Shown: positions 1 through 11,439, numbered from the stretch's first letter. The stretch: DNA of 64,000 bases from Ceratothoa steindachneri (GCA_963969495.1 OZ018321.1:121795129-121859128), one strand, 5' to 3'. The notes: generated by a model not told the origin, from the letters alone. Numbers and translations are program-made.

Positions 1-210
1 ACAACGAATCTAATCGCATTATGGTCACTCGAGGCTAAATACTCTCCTCGTCAGTCGCCATGATTAAATCGAGGATATTATTATCACGAGTTGGTTCCTC
101 CACTTTTTGAACGAGAAAATTCTCCAGAATAAAGTTTAGTAGTCTCTCCCCAGCTTTATCTGACGTTAGGTTACTATAATTAACGTTTGGATCATATAAC
201 ACTCAAACGA
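1..210 (-). pseudogene. Non-LTR retrotransposon endonuclease fragment (CR1-like)
   Basis: The minus strand reads as the C-terminal half of an AP-type endonuclease of a LINE. Recognisable parts in order are NYSNLTSDKAGERLLNFI, then VEEPTRDNNILDLIMATD, and finally SDHNAIRF after a frameshift. The SDHN box carries the catalytic Asp-His pair of this nuclease family, which nicks target DNA for target-primed reverse transcription. The style (LLNFI, VEEPTR, NILDL) resembles CR1-clade elements. The fragment runs off the window start, so the downstream reverse transcriptase is not visible. Upstream sequence to about 700 may hold more of the same element, but I cannot align it. Confidence 0.6.
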
Positions 211-1379
211 ATTTATGGAATATGAATTTTCTCCCAGGACGTAAAGAATTTAGCCCGCCTCTATCTGATACAATCGCTCGAGGCACTCATTAGTGTAGAT
301 CACCTTTGATTGCATTCTTAATCTAGCATCACTCGTAATTCTGGAGAAAATGCAGATTATGGCTCCATTCTTTTACTTTACACTTGCAGAGGATATACGA
401 TCTCTTGAGTTGTATTTAATATATGAATGTCTTTTCTGCCGACAAAGGTTATTAATGCAGATGTTTCCCTCTTAATATGAATATTATCTATGTAATTAAT
501 TGCGTTATCGATAGGACACAACTCCCTAAGTAAACAAATCGGCTTTCGTTTACACCGATTTCGAAAGGTAAATTCATTATACTAGTTTTTGCATCATGAA
601 GTTTCCACCAGGATCGTTTCCGATTCAGTTTAAAGAAGAAGGACTTTCTTGAATACATTACGACACTCCGCCTCAAAGTTTGCAGGCCTCTTTGTTTGAT
701 GACCGTTTATAATCGGTTTAAATTCCTGGTTAGCCTTTGAAAATTACTGCAATATTCTATGTACTTCTCTAAAGACAATTTGCAAACTCGATTTAAACCT
801 CAATTGGTTTCACCTGCACTTCCTTGAATCCTGCTACCTCTCTCATGTTTGGCAAGCATTATTTTACATAAATTATTTAAAGGAAAGTCTAATATCTGCC
901 TTATTTCACTAATCTATGGTTTATACCGTATCTGAGAATGACTTTACTCATCAAGAATTGCATTCATTGCATTTGGAATTTTGGCAGCAAACCCTTCAAT
1001 GAGTAAGCAAAAATGGCAGATCTTATTTCATTTTTCGATTTGTAATGGAATAATTTTATAATCAGGAATAGCCACAAAAACACTTGGAAATTAAGAAATT
1101 GCATGGTTCTGTGATATATGGAATTTTATTAAAATACTTAACATTAAAAGAGTACAGTGAGATGCTTTGGAAAACGTTAAGTGAAACAATTGTGAAAATC
1201 ACGAACAACCACTATATTTTTCTAAGTGAAAAAAAATACTTAAGTAAGGTAAGTTATATTTTTTTTAATCAAACGGGTTGATTATGTAGGTATATTCAAG
1301 TTTTGGTAGCTAGAAATTAATGCACTCCATCGAAATAGACAGTTTTACTAGTTCTTGAAGAGCAGAATGATGTATCGTC
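211..1379. other. AT-rich interval, no gene recognised
   Basis: Short open frames here have no recognisable motif. I see no repeat structure apart from possible distant continuation of the endonuclease remnant at the window start. Confidence 0.5.
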
Positions 1380-2095
1380 GTATCAGAAGAGAAGAAGAAC
1401 ATAAAGAGAGAGAGAGAGGGAGAGAGAGAGAGATATAGAGAAATAGGCGAGAGAAAGAGAGGTATATGTAGATATTGAAGGAGCAATAGAAAGAAAGAGA
1501 GAGACTGCAAAAAGGAAAGATAGGTCGAGTGAGATAGAAAGAGACTAAAAAAGAATAGAGATAGATCAAGAGAAATAGAGAGACAGGGAAAGAAACAGCG
1601 GGTAAGACAGAGAGAGAGGGAGGGAAAGGGAGAGTGATAGAGATGGAGAATGAGAGAGAGGTGAGATGGAGAGGAATATGGAATATTGCGAGACAGATGG
1701 AGTGAACCATATAGATAGGGAGAGAGGAGGGGAGCTGAAGACAAAAAGAAAGAGAAAGAGAGAGAGAGAAAGAGGGAGAGAGAGAGAGAGAGAGAGAAAG
1801 AGGTAGAGAGAAAAAGAACGAAATTAGACATAAAAAGACAGAATACGATAGATAGAGATTCAAAGAGAGCCGAAGTGTGTCTGAGAGAGAAAGAGACACA
1901 AAGAAAAACATAAAAAATCCTGGAGAAAGAGAAATAAAAAGAGTGCGATGGAGAGGGCCACAATGGGAGTTCGAGAGAGAGAGAGATGTATAGAGGGAGA
2001 GACAGTGGAAGAGAGAGAGAAAAGAGGAAAGGAGATAAATTGTTAGTAATGGAGAGAGATTGTGAGATAAAAAGAGAATGACAATAAACAAGATG
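1380..2095. repeat. Purine-rich GA microsatellite tract
   Basis: About 700 bases are almost purely A and G on the plus strand, with runs of (GA)n interrupted by AAAG, GGAG and occasional GATA units. The opposite strand therefore reads as long Ser/Leu/Phe-rich open frames of about 300 residues, which are composition artefacts rather than genes. Such polypurine-polypyrimidine mirror sequence can form triplex DNA and binds GAGA-type factors in arthropods; neither property can be tested here. Confidence 0.9.
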
Positions 2096-2399
2096 AGACC
2101 TGAGGTACCAAACGGGAGGTGGGGGATACAGATTACTCGACGGGGACGGGAGTCCGAGAGAGGATGAACGGTGATTGCATCTAGGGAAAGGGGAAGAGTG
2201 CAAATAACGGGGAGAAGCACGCAAAGCCTAATTTGCAATGAGACTTTTGGAGACGACGAGGAAGCGGGGCGCTGAAAAATTCCACCTTTAAAATTCTTTC
2301 TTCTTTAACCTCGCTGAAAAATGGACGAGGTAGTAGTCCAGATGAGAACGAACTCTATACCTGAGTGATAGATGCCTGTACGGGTCTATCGTCTGTCGG

Positions 2400-3010
2400 G
2401 CGGGAACTCTGCCCATAGGTACGAGCTAGGCCGGGTAGAGAGGTGACGCGTCGCATTCGTAGCTGGAGGCCGTTGGGAGGCAGAGCAGGGCGTGCGAGGC
2501 TGTACGTCGCTGTATGGTACTAATTTCTCAAAGATTTTTCCAAAGTATTTATACTCCTTAGGCAAAAGCGGGTGACCAGAGGCCCACCAAAGGGGGACGG
2601 GATCTCGTTAGACTTAGCGCGCCAGCGGGGAAGGGGATATTCTCGGCGAGCATCACAGGCCCGCGTGAAAGTCCACGACGCCGTAGGTCTAATGCCGATC
2701 AAGCGAAGCGACGGGGGAACCCAACACGGAGGCTAGCCAGGAGAGTGAAGTCCAGCATAAGGGCGGCTAAGCGGTCTGAGGAACTCCGAGTGGCGAGACT
2801 CTGTAAAGAGAATCCCAAAGAGTTCTTTGGATATGTAAACAGCCGTAAACCAATCCGTCGAACGATTGGCCATTTGAGGAATAAAGAGGGGACATTAAAG
2901 CATTTAGATGCAGAAAATGCTAACCTGCTTATCGACTACTTGTCTTCAGTGTTTACTGAAGAGTGTGGTCCCATCCCCCAGCCGACGGCTTCCTACTCAG
3001 GGAAATAACT
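2400..3010 (+). pseudogene. CR1-like LINE ORF2 fragment (endonuclease-RT linker)
   Basis: The open stretch from 2745 to 3008 encodes ENPKEFFGYVNSRKPIR, then GHLRNKEGTLKHLDAEN and ending with LSSVFTEECG. This is the typical linker between endonuclease and reverse transcriptase in CR1-like LINEs (NPK-F-YV-S-K, then L-N-YF-SVFTEE). Upstream, arginine-rich sequence to about 2400 in the other frames is probably the same element. It stops at about 3010, where minus-strand element A1 begins, so A1 or a rearrangement truncates it before the RT core. Confidence 0.65.
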
Positions 3011-3026
3011 GGCATTAAGGCAAGCG

Positions 3027-3925
3027 TTAAACAGCAGTCAATGTGCACGCACTCGTCCCGAGTACAAAGGACAGGAGGTAGCAACCCTGCCCATCCCAGG
3101 ACCGGGACCTGTAACGTGCGCGAAGATCACCCAGACTAAGACATTCGACAAGAATGTGCCGAACAGTCTGGGGGACAACGCAGTCGTCGCGATACGGCAC
3201 AGGCGAGCGCTCCATCAAATAGCGATGCATCACACGAGTGTGTCCGATTTAGAGAAGACAGAAAGCGACCTAAAGCCGTCGTGGCATTAGGGGATAGCTC
3301 CATGGGAACAGTCACGGCGCAATGGCACGCAACTTTAAGTTCCCTTCTACCGTCTCCCATCTTCTTTGACAAGCAGTCCGAAGAGCTGCCCGTATTCCTG
3401 CCATGTAGTCGGTGTGAGGAAGAGCGAAACACTGGTCCGGTCGCAGAATCCTCGCAGACTCTTTGGCGCCCTTATCAGCGCGCTCATTCCCCGCAATTCC
3501 TACATGTCCAGGAACCCAGCAGAAGATAATCTCGACATCTGCCCGACTCGCCAAAACCGTAGCGTCACGGATATCCCAAACCAGGGGATGCGGAGATTCC
3601 AATGCCCTGAGAGCACTCAGGGCGCTTTGTGAGTCGCTATAGATCACAATCCGGTCTCCGAACCGGGCACGTCGCGTAATCTCCCGTACCGAGTGGTGTA
3701 TTGCCACCAGCTCGGCCTTGAAGACAGACGCAGCGCCTGGTAGAGCCCCGCTGACTTCAAACAAAGGGGATACGGCGTGGAAGACGCCCCCCCTTATATG
3801 ACTTGGAGCCATCCGTATACACTGGCACGGTTCCAGCGTGACACGATGTGTGCTACAAAAAGGTCGAACGCAATACATTCGGTGCCGTACAAGCTTTGGG
3901 AGCAGAGGCGTGGCGAGCAATAGCC
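3027..3925 (-). pseudogene. RNase H domain and C-terminal tail of A1 ORF2
   Basis: RNase H removes the RNA strand of the cDNA hybrid during retrotransposition. The first motif VYTDGSKS is encoded near 3815 but lies in a different frame from the rest. The second acidic residue is in FKAELVAIH, the third in IYSDSQSAL, and the last in GHVGIAGNERADKGAKE. After the domain come the conserved tail blocks LRTACQRRWETVEGNL and, frameshifted again, PVPYRDDCVVPQTVRHILVE, a Cys/His motif common to I- and Jockey-type ORF2 proteins. All four catalytic positions can be read across frames, but no single frame encodes the domain. Confidence 0.8.
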
Positions 3926-3999
3926 AAATGTGGTACCCTCCAGGGTGGCGTCCTGGGCAGAACCGGAGGCACCACCGGCATGAGAACTATATCTCCCTT

Positions 4000-5660
4000 T
4001 CGAAGGAGTTTCCTGGCCCTAAACCCAAAGGGCTTAGGGTATGACTGGTGTCTCTTGGCGGCATAGGCACCATCGAGATCAGCTGCGGAAGTAGTGAGAG
4101 CTGTTGGCGACTGAGCAATTCGCCCGGCTCACGCGTACAGGCGGGTAATGCACTGCACGGGGCGCAGAGCGAGTGGCATCTCCTCAGCATCGACAAACAG
4201 GCTCTTAATGGGGAAAGTGTGAAAGGCATCGGTCGCAAGCTGAAGGCCGGTGTGCTGGATCGAATCCACCCTCCGCAATAAACGCTCGGCTGCGGATGCA
4301 TAAAACTCGCATCCGTAGTCGAGCTTCGAACGAACAAAGGATCGATAAAAAAGTAGGGCAGTAGTCCTATCAGCGCCCCAAGCACTGAACGTCACGGAAC
4401 GAAGAATGTCCATGGCGCGGGTACAAGAGACCCTAAGGCTGCGAATATTAGCCTCCCAGGTGAGGCATCGGTCGAATACAAGACCAAGGAAACGGTGCGA
4501 CTCAACCACATCCAGGCGCAACCCATTAAGAAACAAATCTATGTCGAGGAGAAGCCGTGGATGGCGGCAGATGTGCACCACCTTAGTCTTGGCCAAAGAA
4601 AACCGAGACCTGTGCGCTTCGGCATAGCGAGAGACGCGGTTCAATGCCTGTGGGAGGCCACGCTCCAGAGTTGGCATCTGGGCCGCGCCAAAAGAGATCA
4701 AAAGGTCGTCCACGTAGAGGGTAGAGAGAACATCTTCCGGCAGCACCTAGGTGATGCCTTTGATGCTCAGGGCAAAGAGTATGACACTGAGGACACTTGC
4801 CTGCAAGACACCCTCTTCCTGCTCCTTTGGGCCGGAGATGGCTCCCCCCACCCGTACGCGGAATCGATGTCTAGCAAAAATTCAGATATAAACATTGGGA
4901 GGCGTCTCCTTGCCCCAATCGCGTAAGGATTTTCCATGATACCTTAACGCCATGCGGTATCATAGGCCTTCTCCATATTGAAAAAGACCTTGGCGTAGTG
5001 CTGTCTACGAATGAAAGCCTTGCAGATGGCATTTTTTTTAGGCGGAGCAGAGCATCTGACGTGGAGTGGAACTGGCGCAAGCCGCACTGTGCGGAAGACA
5101 GATGGCCTCCGCTGTCCAGGAAAAAGGATAATCTAACATTTACTAATTTCTCCATCAACTTGCACACGCAAGAGGTTAGAAAGGTTTGGCAGGAAACCGG
5201 TCGGAGTAGAGTAATCTCTCCCCGGTTTTCAAAACGCGAGCACAGTGGCGATTCGCCAGGAGTCTTGGAGTAGACCTTCCACCCAGATCCTGTTGAACAA
5301 ATCTAACAGAAAGGCCATGCCTCGCTCCCTCAGGTGTCGAAGCATGGCGTACGGGACGTCGTCCGGATCATAGGTGGTGTCCGCGCACGAAGAGAGAGCG
5401 GAACGCAACTCACTCACAGTAAACTTGTCGTTGAAGAGATCTCCGCCTCTGGAGGTAAAGTCCAGCCGGCGGCCTTCCGCGAAATCACGACGTGCATTGA
5501 ATGCTGGCGGAGCAGCATCACGGCTAGAGAATGCGGAAAAAGAGATCGCTAAGGATTCCGCCACGGACACAGGGTCCGAGATTGCGGTCCAATTCTCCTG
5601 GAGAACGGGAGTTGGCTCCTGCGAGAACTTGCCCCGAATCCTTTTGACTCGCTTTCACAC
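4000..5660 (-). pseudogene. Reverse transcriptase domain of A1 ORF2
   Basis: The domain copies element RNA into DNA at the nicked target. Fingers are in the frame at 5570-5229 (FTVSELRSALSSCADTTYDP, then LLDLFNRIWVEGLLQDSWR). Palm begins in 5167-4871 (CKLMEKLVNVRLSFFLDSGG, QCGLRQFHSTSDALLRL). The catalytic box LYVDDLLISFG is intact in 4746-4129, followed by the thumb (SLAKTKVVHICR, HRFLGLVFDRCLTWEANI, RSFVRSKLDYGCEF). The parts lie in three frames, so the protein is interrupted, but the active-site Asp pair is preserved. Confidence 0.85.
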
Positions 5661-5682
5661 CTCAGCTAAAGGGGTCTTCCCG

Positions 5683-6720
5683 TTAAAGACACGTATGCCC
5701 GCCAAGAAGAGCGGCGGGCGTGCTTCGAAATATACCAAAACCTAGCCCTAGCCCGACGAAATTCAGCGACAGTGAAACCGTTTGGGCGCGCTTATAGCAC
5801 ATGTATGCATAACGCTTCGGTTTGAGGGCCATCTCACACTCGACCGACCACCATGGGAGTGGTTGGCACGCAAAACGGCCAGACGTCCTAGGAATAGTAG
5901 TCAGGCCGACGGCGATGAGGTTGCCGTAGAAGAACTCAATGGTCTCATCTACCGACCTAAACGCCTCGACTGAGATAGAGAATTTAGTCATTTCCTGAAA
6001 TGCAGGCCAGCGCTCCTGCGCCAAGCACCACCGAGGTGGTCTCTCAGGCGGCAGTTGCCCTGAAAATGATATTTGAATGCGAAAGTGATCACTACCATGG
6101 AGGTCATCGACCACCCCCCAATCAAAATCAGGCTGTGCATCCGAAGAGCACAAAGATAGGTCAAGGCAAGAAAATAAGGCGGTTCTCGGACAGTGATGCG
6201 TAAACTCATCCACGTTTAGGACACCCTCTCAAGCACTTCGATCAGATCGGCAAGGACTTGTCCCCTGGGATTTATTGAGTAATGTTCCCAGAGAGGATAC
6301 TTGCCGTTTAGATCTCCAAGCAAAGATAGGGGCTCGGCAAACGTGCCATGACGCGTCGGAAGTCCCCCGCGTCGAAGACAGCTGACGGTGGAATGTACGC
6401 AGAAATGATAGTATACCTCCTATCCAGCTGCAGCTGCACAACCACTGCCTGAAAGGAGGTATCTAAAGAGAAAGGAAGAACGGAGACATCATGCCGGGTG
6501 TAAACCGCGCCTTCCCCAGCCCGGCTATTCCACGGTGGTGGGGTCGCAAGACCCTTATACCCCGGGAGGGCAGGCAGGGGGCACGCGCCTAGCATGGTCT
6601 CCTGCAAAAAGATAGCTAACGGGGAACGGGACGAGACAAGCCTCCGCAGCTCCTCCCAGTTGGCCCGAAGTCCATGGCAATTCCATAGAAGGAATATGCC
6701 CTCCAGGCCTAGCTCGGAGG
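5683..6720 (-). pseudogene. AP-type endonuclease domain of A1 ORF2
   Basis: The start of the nuclease is LLWNCHGLRANWEELRRLV, where the Asn and the following Glu in FLQETM are the metal-binding residues of the exonuclease-endonuclease-phosphatase fold. Next come AVYTRHDVSVLPFSLD and the YIPPS segment, then a frame change. The second frame at 6213-5683 has DLSLCSSDAQPDFDW and the DDLHGSDHF box with the catalytic Asp-His. A linker, WWSVECEMALKPKRYAY, then leads to the RT. The domain is nearly complete apart from the shift near 6300. It would nick the insertion target. Confidence 0.82.
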
Positions 6721-6938
6721 AGACGCGGGGGCCCTCCTCGAACTGAAGTCGTTCACGGGAATGGCCGTACGCTTCCGGGGGTAAAACCCCGGGCGCTGTT
6801 GGCCGGAAAAAGCGCTGAAGATGCTGTCGCCTTCCAGGACTTATTGTTGGAGGTTGGGCTCGCCATGCGAGTCTTTTCCTCCCTCCGCCTCGAAACCTTA
6901 GGTGGGCGCTGCGGCTTTGGAGGCGGGGGGCCCTCTTT

Positions 6939-9136
6939 TCAAGGAACCACCAACTCCGAGCCACTCGCTCCACCTCGGGGCGTGGGCGAAGGAGCCAAAG
7001 CTCCTTTGTTGCTGTCCTCATTTTGTGTTGCAGCTTTAGGAACCCCCGAAGATGGCCAAGCGATCATCTTCAGGGGTGTTGCCTCCTGTGAGTCTAACAA
7101 CTCGGTGGAGGCACGTGGCCGTTTTGCCTTACGAGAAACGGTCACGCTGGGGGAAGAGATGGGAGCCCTGGTTTTAGCCGGGGCTGGATATGAACCCTTT
7201 TTGCCGCCAGCTTTACCAGGGGAACGCCCGGGTTGGGTAGAGCTTGCAGAAGGAATCCGAATGGGGGCGGAAACAACCGTGCTCGTTGGCCTGGATATGC
7301 CAAGAGCAGAGGGTGCCTTTCTAACTATTGAAGCATATGACGTCCCAGGCAGAGCCAGTCGTGCCAGGACCAAGTCCTTAGCCTTGCGGAATGAGAGTCG
7401 ATCCTGGACCTGAACAGCCAGGATTTCTTTCTCAAGGAGATATGCACCACATTGCTTCGGGGTGCGGCTCTCCGCAATTGACACACTTGGCCACACACGA
7501 TTTGGACTTATCGTGTGCGACCTTGGAGCAACTACACAGACTTCGGGTGACCCCGACCTCACACGTCTACATGAGCGATTCGTCTGGCCGAAGCTGTGAC
7601 AGTAATAGCACCGCCGCGGATCCGGCTCGAATGCCTCCACGTGGTAGCGGTACCAACCGACACGCACCGATTCTCGGAGATTGTCACAGTTGAACGTGAC
7701 GAGGAGTGTAGGGTTGGGTGTCGAGGCCCCTCTCTGTTCTCTCAACACACGTTCGATCTTGACCGCCACACGGTCGGCCAGCTCTTGGGTGATGTCCTTA
7801 ATGGATTAGTCAACGAGTTCCCCCGCATAAACTACTCCTTTCACAAAGTTCATGGTAGAGTGCGGCGTAACACTCACCGGGGTGCCCTGAAGTGTCCGAA
7901 GAGCACTTACCTTGGCTGCCTCAGTGGGCTTTGCCGCATTCGCCAGAAGGCTCCCGTCGGAGAAATGGGTCACCTTCGGCTCTCTACCGATTGCACTAGC
8001 TAATCCTTTTTTCTGATGGATCATGTTGCCCTTGAAAAACATAGTGCCATCAGTGGAGCGAATAACAAGGAAGCACTTGAAGCCAGCGCGCTCGAAAACG
8101 CCAGGTAACCTCTGAATGAGGGGTCCCAATGTCGTTGAGGCTCCGTCCTGTGCACTCTTGGTGTTAGTCTTAGTCAGGGGCTCCGCACGTGGTGCGGTAG
8201 AGGGGCCGGATGTGCCGATCTTGGCTTGGTCGCCTACCAAAGTGGCAGCAGACCCATCCGTCCCCGCAGCCCCCGTGGATGGAGAGGAGCCCCAAATTTT
8301 CTTTGTCTTTTTAGTCTTTTTCTTTTTTGGAGAGGAGGGCGGGGAATGAACCCGCTTCTCACCTCCGCCGGCAGAACCACCCATGCCAGATTGGCGGGCC
8401 TCAGCCAGGTTCCTCTTCAAAATGGAGATGTTCCTGGTAGTCGTAGGAGCACCTGTCGGAAGAGATTCCTCCTCTCCTTGTATTGCTTTGGAGCCCTCAG
8501 CCGTTTGAGGGGGGCCTTGCATAAGGGCGGATACGGGTTCGGTGCTTAGCGCCGAGCCCGGATTCCCCCACATGAAAGGCCCTACCGGCTGAGGCTGGGT
8601 CTCAACAAGGACCATGTCTATCACAGGAGGGGCCTTCAGTTGGCCATCCACTCCCAGGACATTGCAGGTCCCCTTGGCAGCGTCAAGAGTCTTTCGTGGA
8701 AAGGCACAGGCCTTAACCCTGGCATGGTTTAATATCCTTGCCAGCAGGTTTTTTGAGGGAAGCGACTGAAGGGGCCTGGCTTCCCTCTCCCCCCTAAGGG
8801 GGTTTGCCCTACCGAGCCGCTTAGATGGGGAGCGGCTGGCTAAGGGCTAACTGCTGGCTTTCTTGGCAGTCCCATTGGAAAGAAAAGAGGGGACTGCCGC
8901 TGGAAAAGGGAGGTGCCCGAAAGCACCTCCAGAGAAGGAGGTGAGGGGGAGTCCCCTGCACCCGTAGGCGAAGGAGAGGAGTAAGCCTCCTCTCCGGTTA
9001 GAGAAATATGGAGGGTCTTTTGCGCAAGCACAGGAGAGGGGGACCTTCCTTTTTTGGCTGGAACGTCTCGAGGGCGGCTCCGTCACTGTTTCAGGGGAAG
9101 TTGAGGGTCGTTTGTTTTTTGTTTTTTTTCATACAT
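6939..9136 (-). pseudogene. Gag-like ORF1 of A1
   Basis: ORF1 proteins of this type bind element RNA. Two long frames, 8651-7806 and 7769-6939, together cover most of the protein. The first has a lysine-rich stretch KKKKTKKTKK that looks like a nuclear targeting or RNA-binding signal, then an alpha/beta segment LPGVFERAGFKCFLVIRSTD and MNFVKGVVYAGEL. The second has LLVTFNCDNLRESVRVGWYR and a zinc knuckle, CYYCHSFGQTNRSC, in which the His of CCHC is Gln. A weaker N-terminal part reaches about 9136. The end of ORF1 overlaps the start of ORF2 by about 80 bases in a different frame. Confidence 0.75.
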
Positions 9137-9620
9137 GGGCATGGTGACCCTCTTTTTAACGGGATGCAATAGCTCATCGCCTCTTGCAGTTGTTTGCACT
9201 GCAAGAGGTGCTTACAGGCCTGGCAGAGCCAGGCGCCGCCATTTCGGACCAGCCCTCCCACCTGGTGGCCTGGCAGTCCATCGGCATGGCGGCTCCACCT
9301 TAGACACGGCGTAAAAATGGATAGAATGCGAAGAGGAGTGGAAAAGGGATGTGAGGAAGGTATGGGTGGGGATGAAGCAGGTTGTTAAAAAAAAACCATC
9401 CCGAACCGGAGCTCAGAGGTTTGGAAACATTGCCCCCCCCCCTCAGCCCCGATCCGGGACGTTTGACTTGAGAAGGAAGCAAGGAAACAAGTGTTTTGAA
9501 GGAAGGAGAAGAGGCTAAGCTGGGGTCGGACGGGGTGCTGAGTCCCATCAGCACAGCGGCCAGGATGGCAAATCGCCGCGTCCCTTACGGTGGAGCCAAG
9601 GTCTAACATGCGGTGAGAAA
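9137..9620 (-). other. 5' leader of element A1
   Basis: Upstream of ORF1 is non-coding sequence that aligns by eye with the equivalent region of copy A5 (about 42870-43195). Shared blocks include ACCGGAGCTC and, further out, CAGCCCCGATCC on the plus strand. Shared leader sequence outside the ORFs supports both copies retaining most of their 5' end. The internal promoter expected for such LINEs would lie here, but I see no diagnostic motif. Confidence 0.55.
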
Positions 9621-9639
9621 ACAAGGGGGGGGGGCTGAG

Positions 9640-10500
9640 AGACCCAACTTACAATCGTCGTCACATACTAATTTGACAAGGGCCCTAAGTCGGTGCGTAC
9701 CTTTTGGTATTGCTATGGCGTGAAGGCAATCATAGCACTACTACGGAGGTACTACCCATGCCACCGCTTTGGCCATACGAAACGTTCATGTAGACAAGAA
9801 AAAGCGGGGTTACCCGACTTCTGTATAGACACTCCAAGGCCGCACACGATATGCCCACGTCGTGTGTGGCTAGTGTTTTGAATTGCAGAGATCCGCACCC
9901 CGCTTATTCGATGCAATGTGGTGCGTATCTCCTTAAGAACTAAATCCTGGTCTTTCAGGCCCAGGATCTTCAGTCATTTAGCAGGGCTAACGACTTAGTC
10001 CTGTCGCTGGGTGCTTCTCCCGGACAGCCTATTCCTCAATGTTAAGAAACACACCCTCTGACCCTGGCCCCTGCAGGCCTACGAGCATTGTCGTTTCCGC
10101 GCCCATAAGGAGCCTTCTTAGGGGTTTACCCCCTACGGGCGCTCTCCTTGTAAAGCTGGCGGTATAAAGGGTTCAAAGCCATCCCGGTCGAAAATCAGGG
10201 TTCCCCATCCTTCCCCCAGCGTGACCATTTCCCCTAAGGGGAAACAGCCGCGCTCCTCCACTGAGTCGTTAGACTCACTCCCCTTTCCGACCTCACCCTT
10301 TTTTGGACTCGCCGCATGGTCTCCGCGAAATTCTCACCGAGGCATGAAGCTGAAATTTGGGCTAGGGGCTACTTCCCGGCCGTCCCAACCTTCTCCTTCA
10401 ACCCCCCGGGGCTGGAGATTACTTTGCAGGATTCGCCATGAACCGCTTTTATGGCTCAGGCCGCTGGTCGCCCGTCTTGCCCGCTGATCCCTGCCTTTGA
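9640..10500 (+). pseudogene. Family A gag fragment, copy A2a
   Basis: On the plus strand this reads as the second half of ORF1, heavily frameshifted. The zinc knuckle region is RYYPCHRFGHTKRSCRQ (first Cys lost), followed by GLPDFC, QCGAYLLKN and the C-terminal blocks KQPRSSTESLDS and SPSTPRGW, matching A1 (RPRASTELLDS, SPTPRGG). The fragment lies back-to-back with A1 on the opposite strand. It ends before any endonuclease. The downstream A2b piece repeats part of the same gag C-terminus, so the two are separate copies or a rearranged pair. Confidence 0.7.
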
Positions 10501-11300
10501 CACTTCACCGCAAGGAGACGCTCGGGTTTTCACGGCCGATAAGGAAGATTACAGAATGTTTCAATCTTTCTTCCTGTTTGGAAAACTCCAAATATATATA
10601 TGCACCCGGTCCAGGATTACGGACAGATTTGGTTAGACGAGACTTCTCCGAAAGAAGGGCAAATCAGCGAGCTCTCTCCTAAGAAGTGTAAGTGACGGTC
10701 GCAAGCCACGGAAGAGCTGTACATCACAGAGTCTCGTGAGGCAACATCAGCCTTTCTCATCCACTTTCGGATCAAGGATTGGAGAACCAGTCCTCCGAAG
10801 TTCTTCTGGTGACCTCTTAAGGACAAGAGGCCCGTTAGCTCGTTCAAGCCGAATGTGGAGAATTCACCCCCCCCCTCCCTTTTGAAGTTCTTCTGGTGAC
10901 TTCTTAAGGAAAAGAGGCCCGTTATTTCACTCAAGCTGAGTGTGAAGAAGCCATCTCCCCTCTTCCCCTTCGAAGTTCGTTCGGTGACCACCTGAGGACA
11001 AGAGGCCCGCATCTCGCAAAACACAAGTTCGAGAAAGTAGCGCGACCCTCTGCAGGTTTGTGGCTACCGCTCGTGAGTAAGCAAGGTCACCAAGACCTCC
11101 CCCAAGTTTGCCCCACCTTACTCTCGCGTTTCAAAGGAAGTAAATCCCTCATTAAAATCAATCTCCCATTATAACCATTCCCTAACCACATATATCTAAT
11201 TAGTATTCGGAGCTTAAGTCCATCTTATTTATGTACCTATATATATATCCATATATATTGTTGTGCCTTTTATTTAGTGTGGCTTAAAAATCGGTTTTTA
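10501..11300. other. Non-coding insert between A2a and A2b
   Basis: No protein motif is visible. The main structure is a three-copy tandem repeat, annotated separately, followed by AT-rich sequence with short TATA runs near 11240. Confidence 0.5.
10797..11040. repeat. Tandem repeat, three units of about 88 bp
   Basis: Units begin with GAAGTTC at 10797, 10884 and 10972, spacings of 87 and 88 bases. Each continues through a GGTGAC block to an AGGACAAGAGGCCCG-like core. The first unit contains CCTCTT-AAGGAC-AAGAGG, a small perfect stem. A shorter, degenerate fourth start may follow near 11024. Unit divergence indicates an old duplication. Confidence 0.8.
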
Positions 11301-11439
11301 TCATTGTGTTTGTTAAATTCCTTGGTCACGCATCTGCAGTGAACTTTTCAAATCGAACTCTTAGAACAATAGCAGTTGTAGCCTTGCTTAGCCTACCTCA
11401 GAGCATGTGTGCTCATATTCTCGTACACTTGGCCATTCT

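Larger units (their letters stand above)
3020..9620 (-). mobile_element. Family A non-LTR retrotransposon, copy A1 (nearly full length)
   Basis: This is a 6.6 kb LINE on the minus strand with the order 5' leader (9620-9137), gag-like ORF1, endonuclease, reverse transcriptase, RNase H and a Cys/His tail. An endonuclease plus RNase H in one ORF2 and a CCHC gag is the layout of the I superfamily. It is the best-preserved of seven or eight family A copies here. It keeps the YVDD catalytic box but carries several frameshifts. It lacks the family's 3' terminal segment seen in A3 and A5, so it is 3'-truncated or rearranged where it meets the CR1 fragment. Confidence 0.85.

Noticed and set aside
1310..2238. 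Two overlapping minus-strand open frames of about 300 codons, Ser/Leu/Phe-rich
   Set aside because: They are translations of the GA-rich tract; composition explains their length, and there is no domain.
6799..7413. Plus-strand 204-codon open frame
   Set aside because: It lies antisense to the gag end and ORF2 start of A1; a similar antisense frame at 11413-11679 shows it follows from conserved coding sequence on the other strand.
10797..11040. CRISPR-like direct repeats
   Set aside because: Units are contiguous tandem repeats without unique spacers, in eukaryotic transposon-rich DNA.
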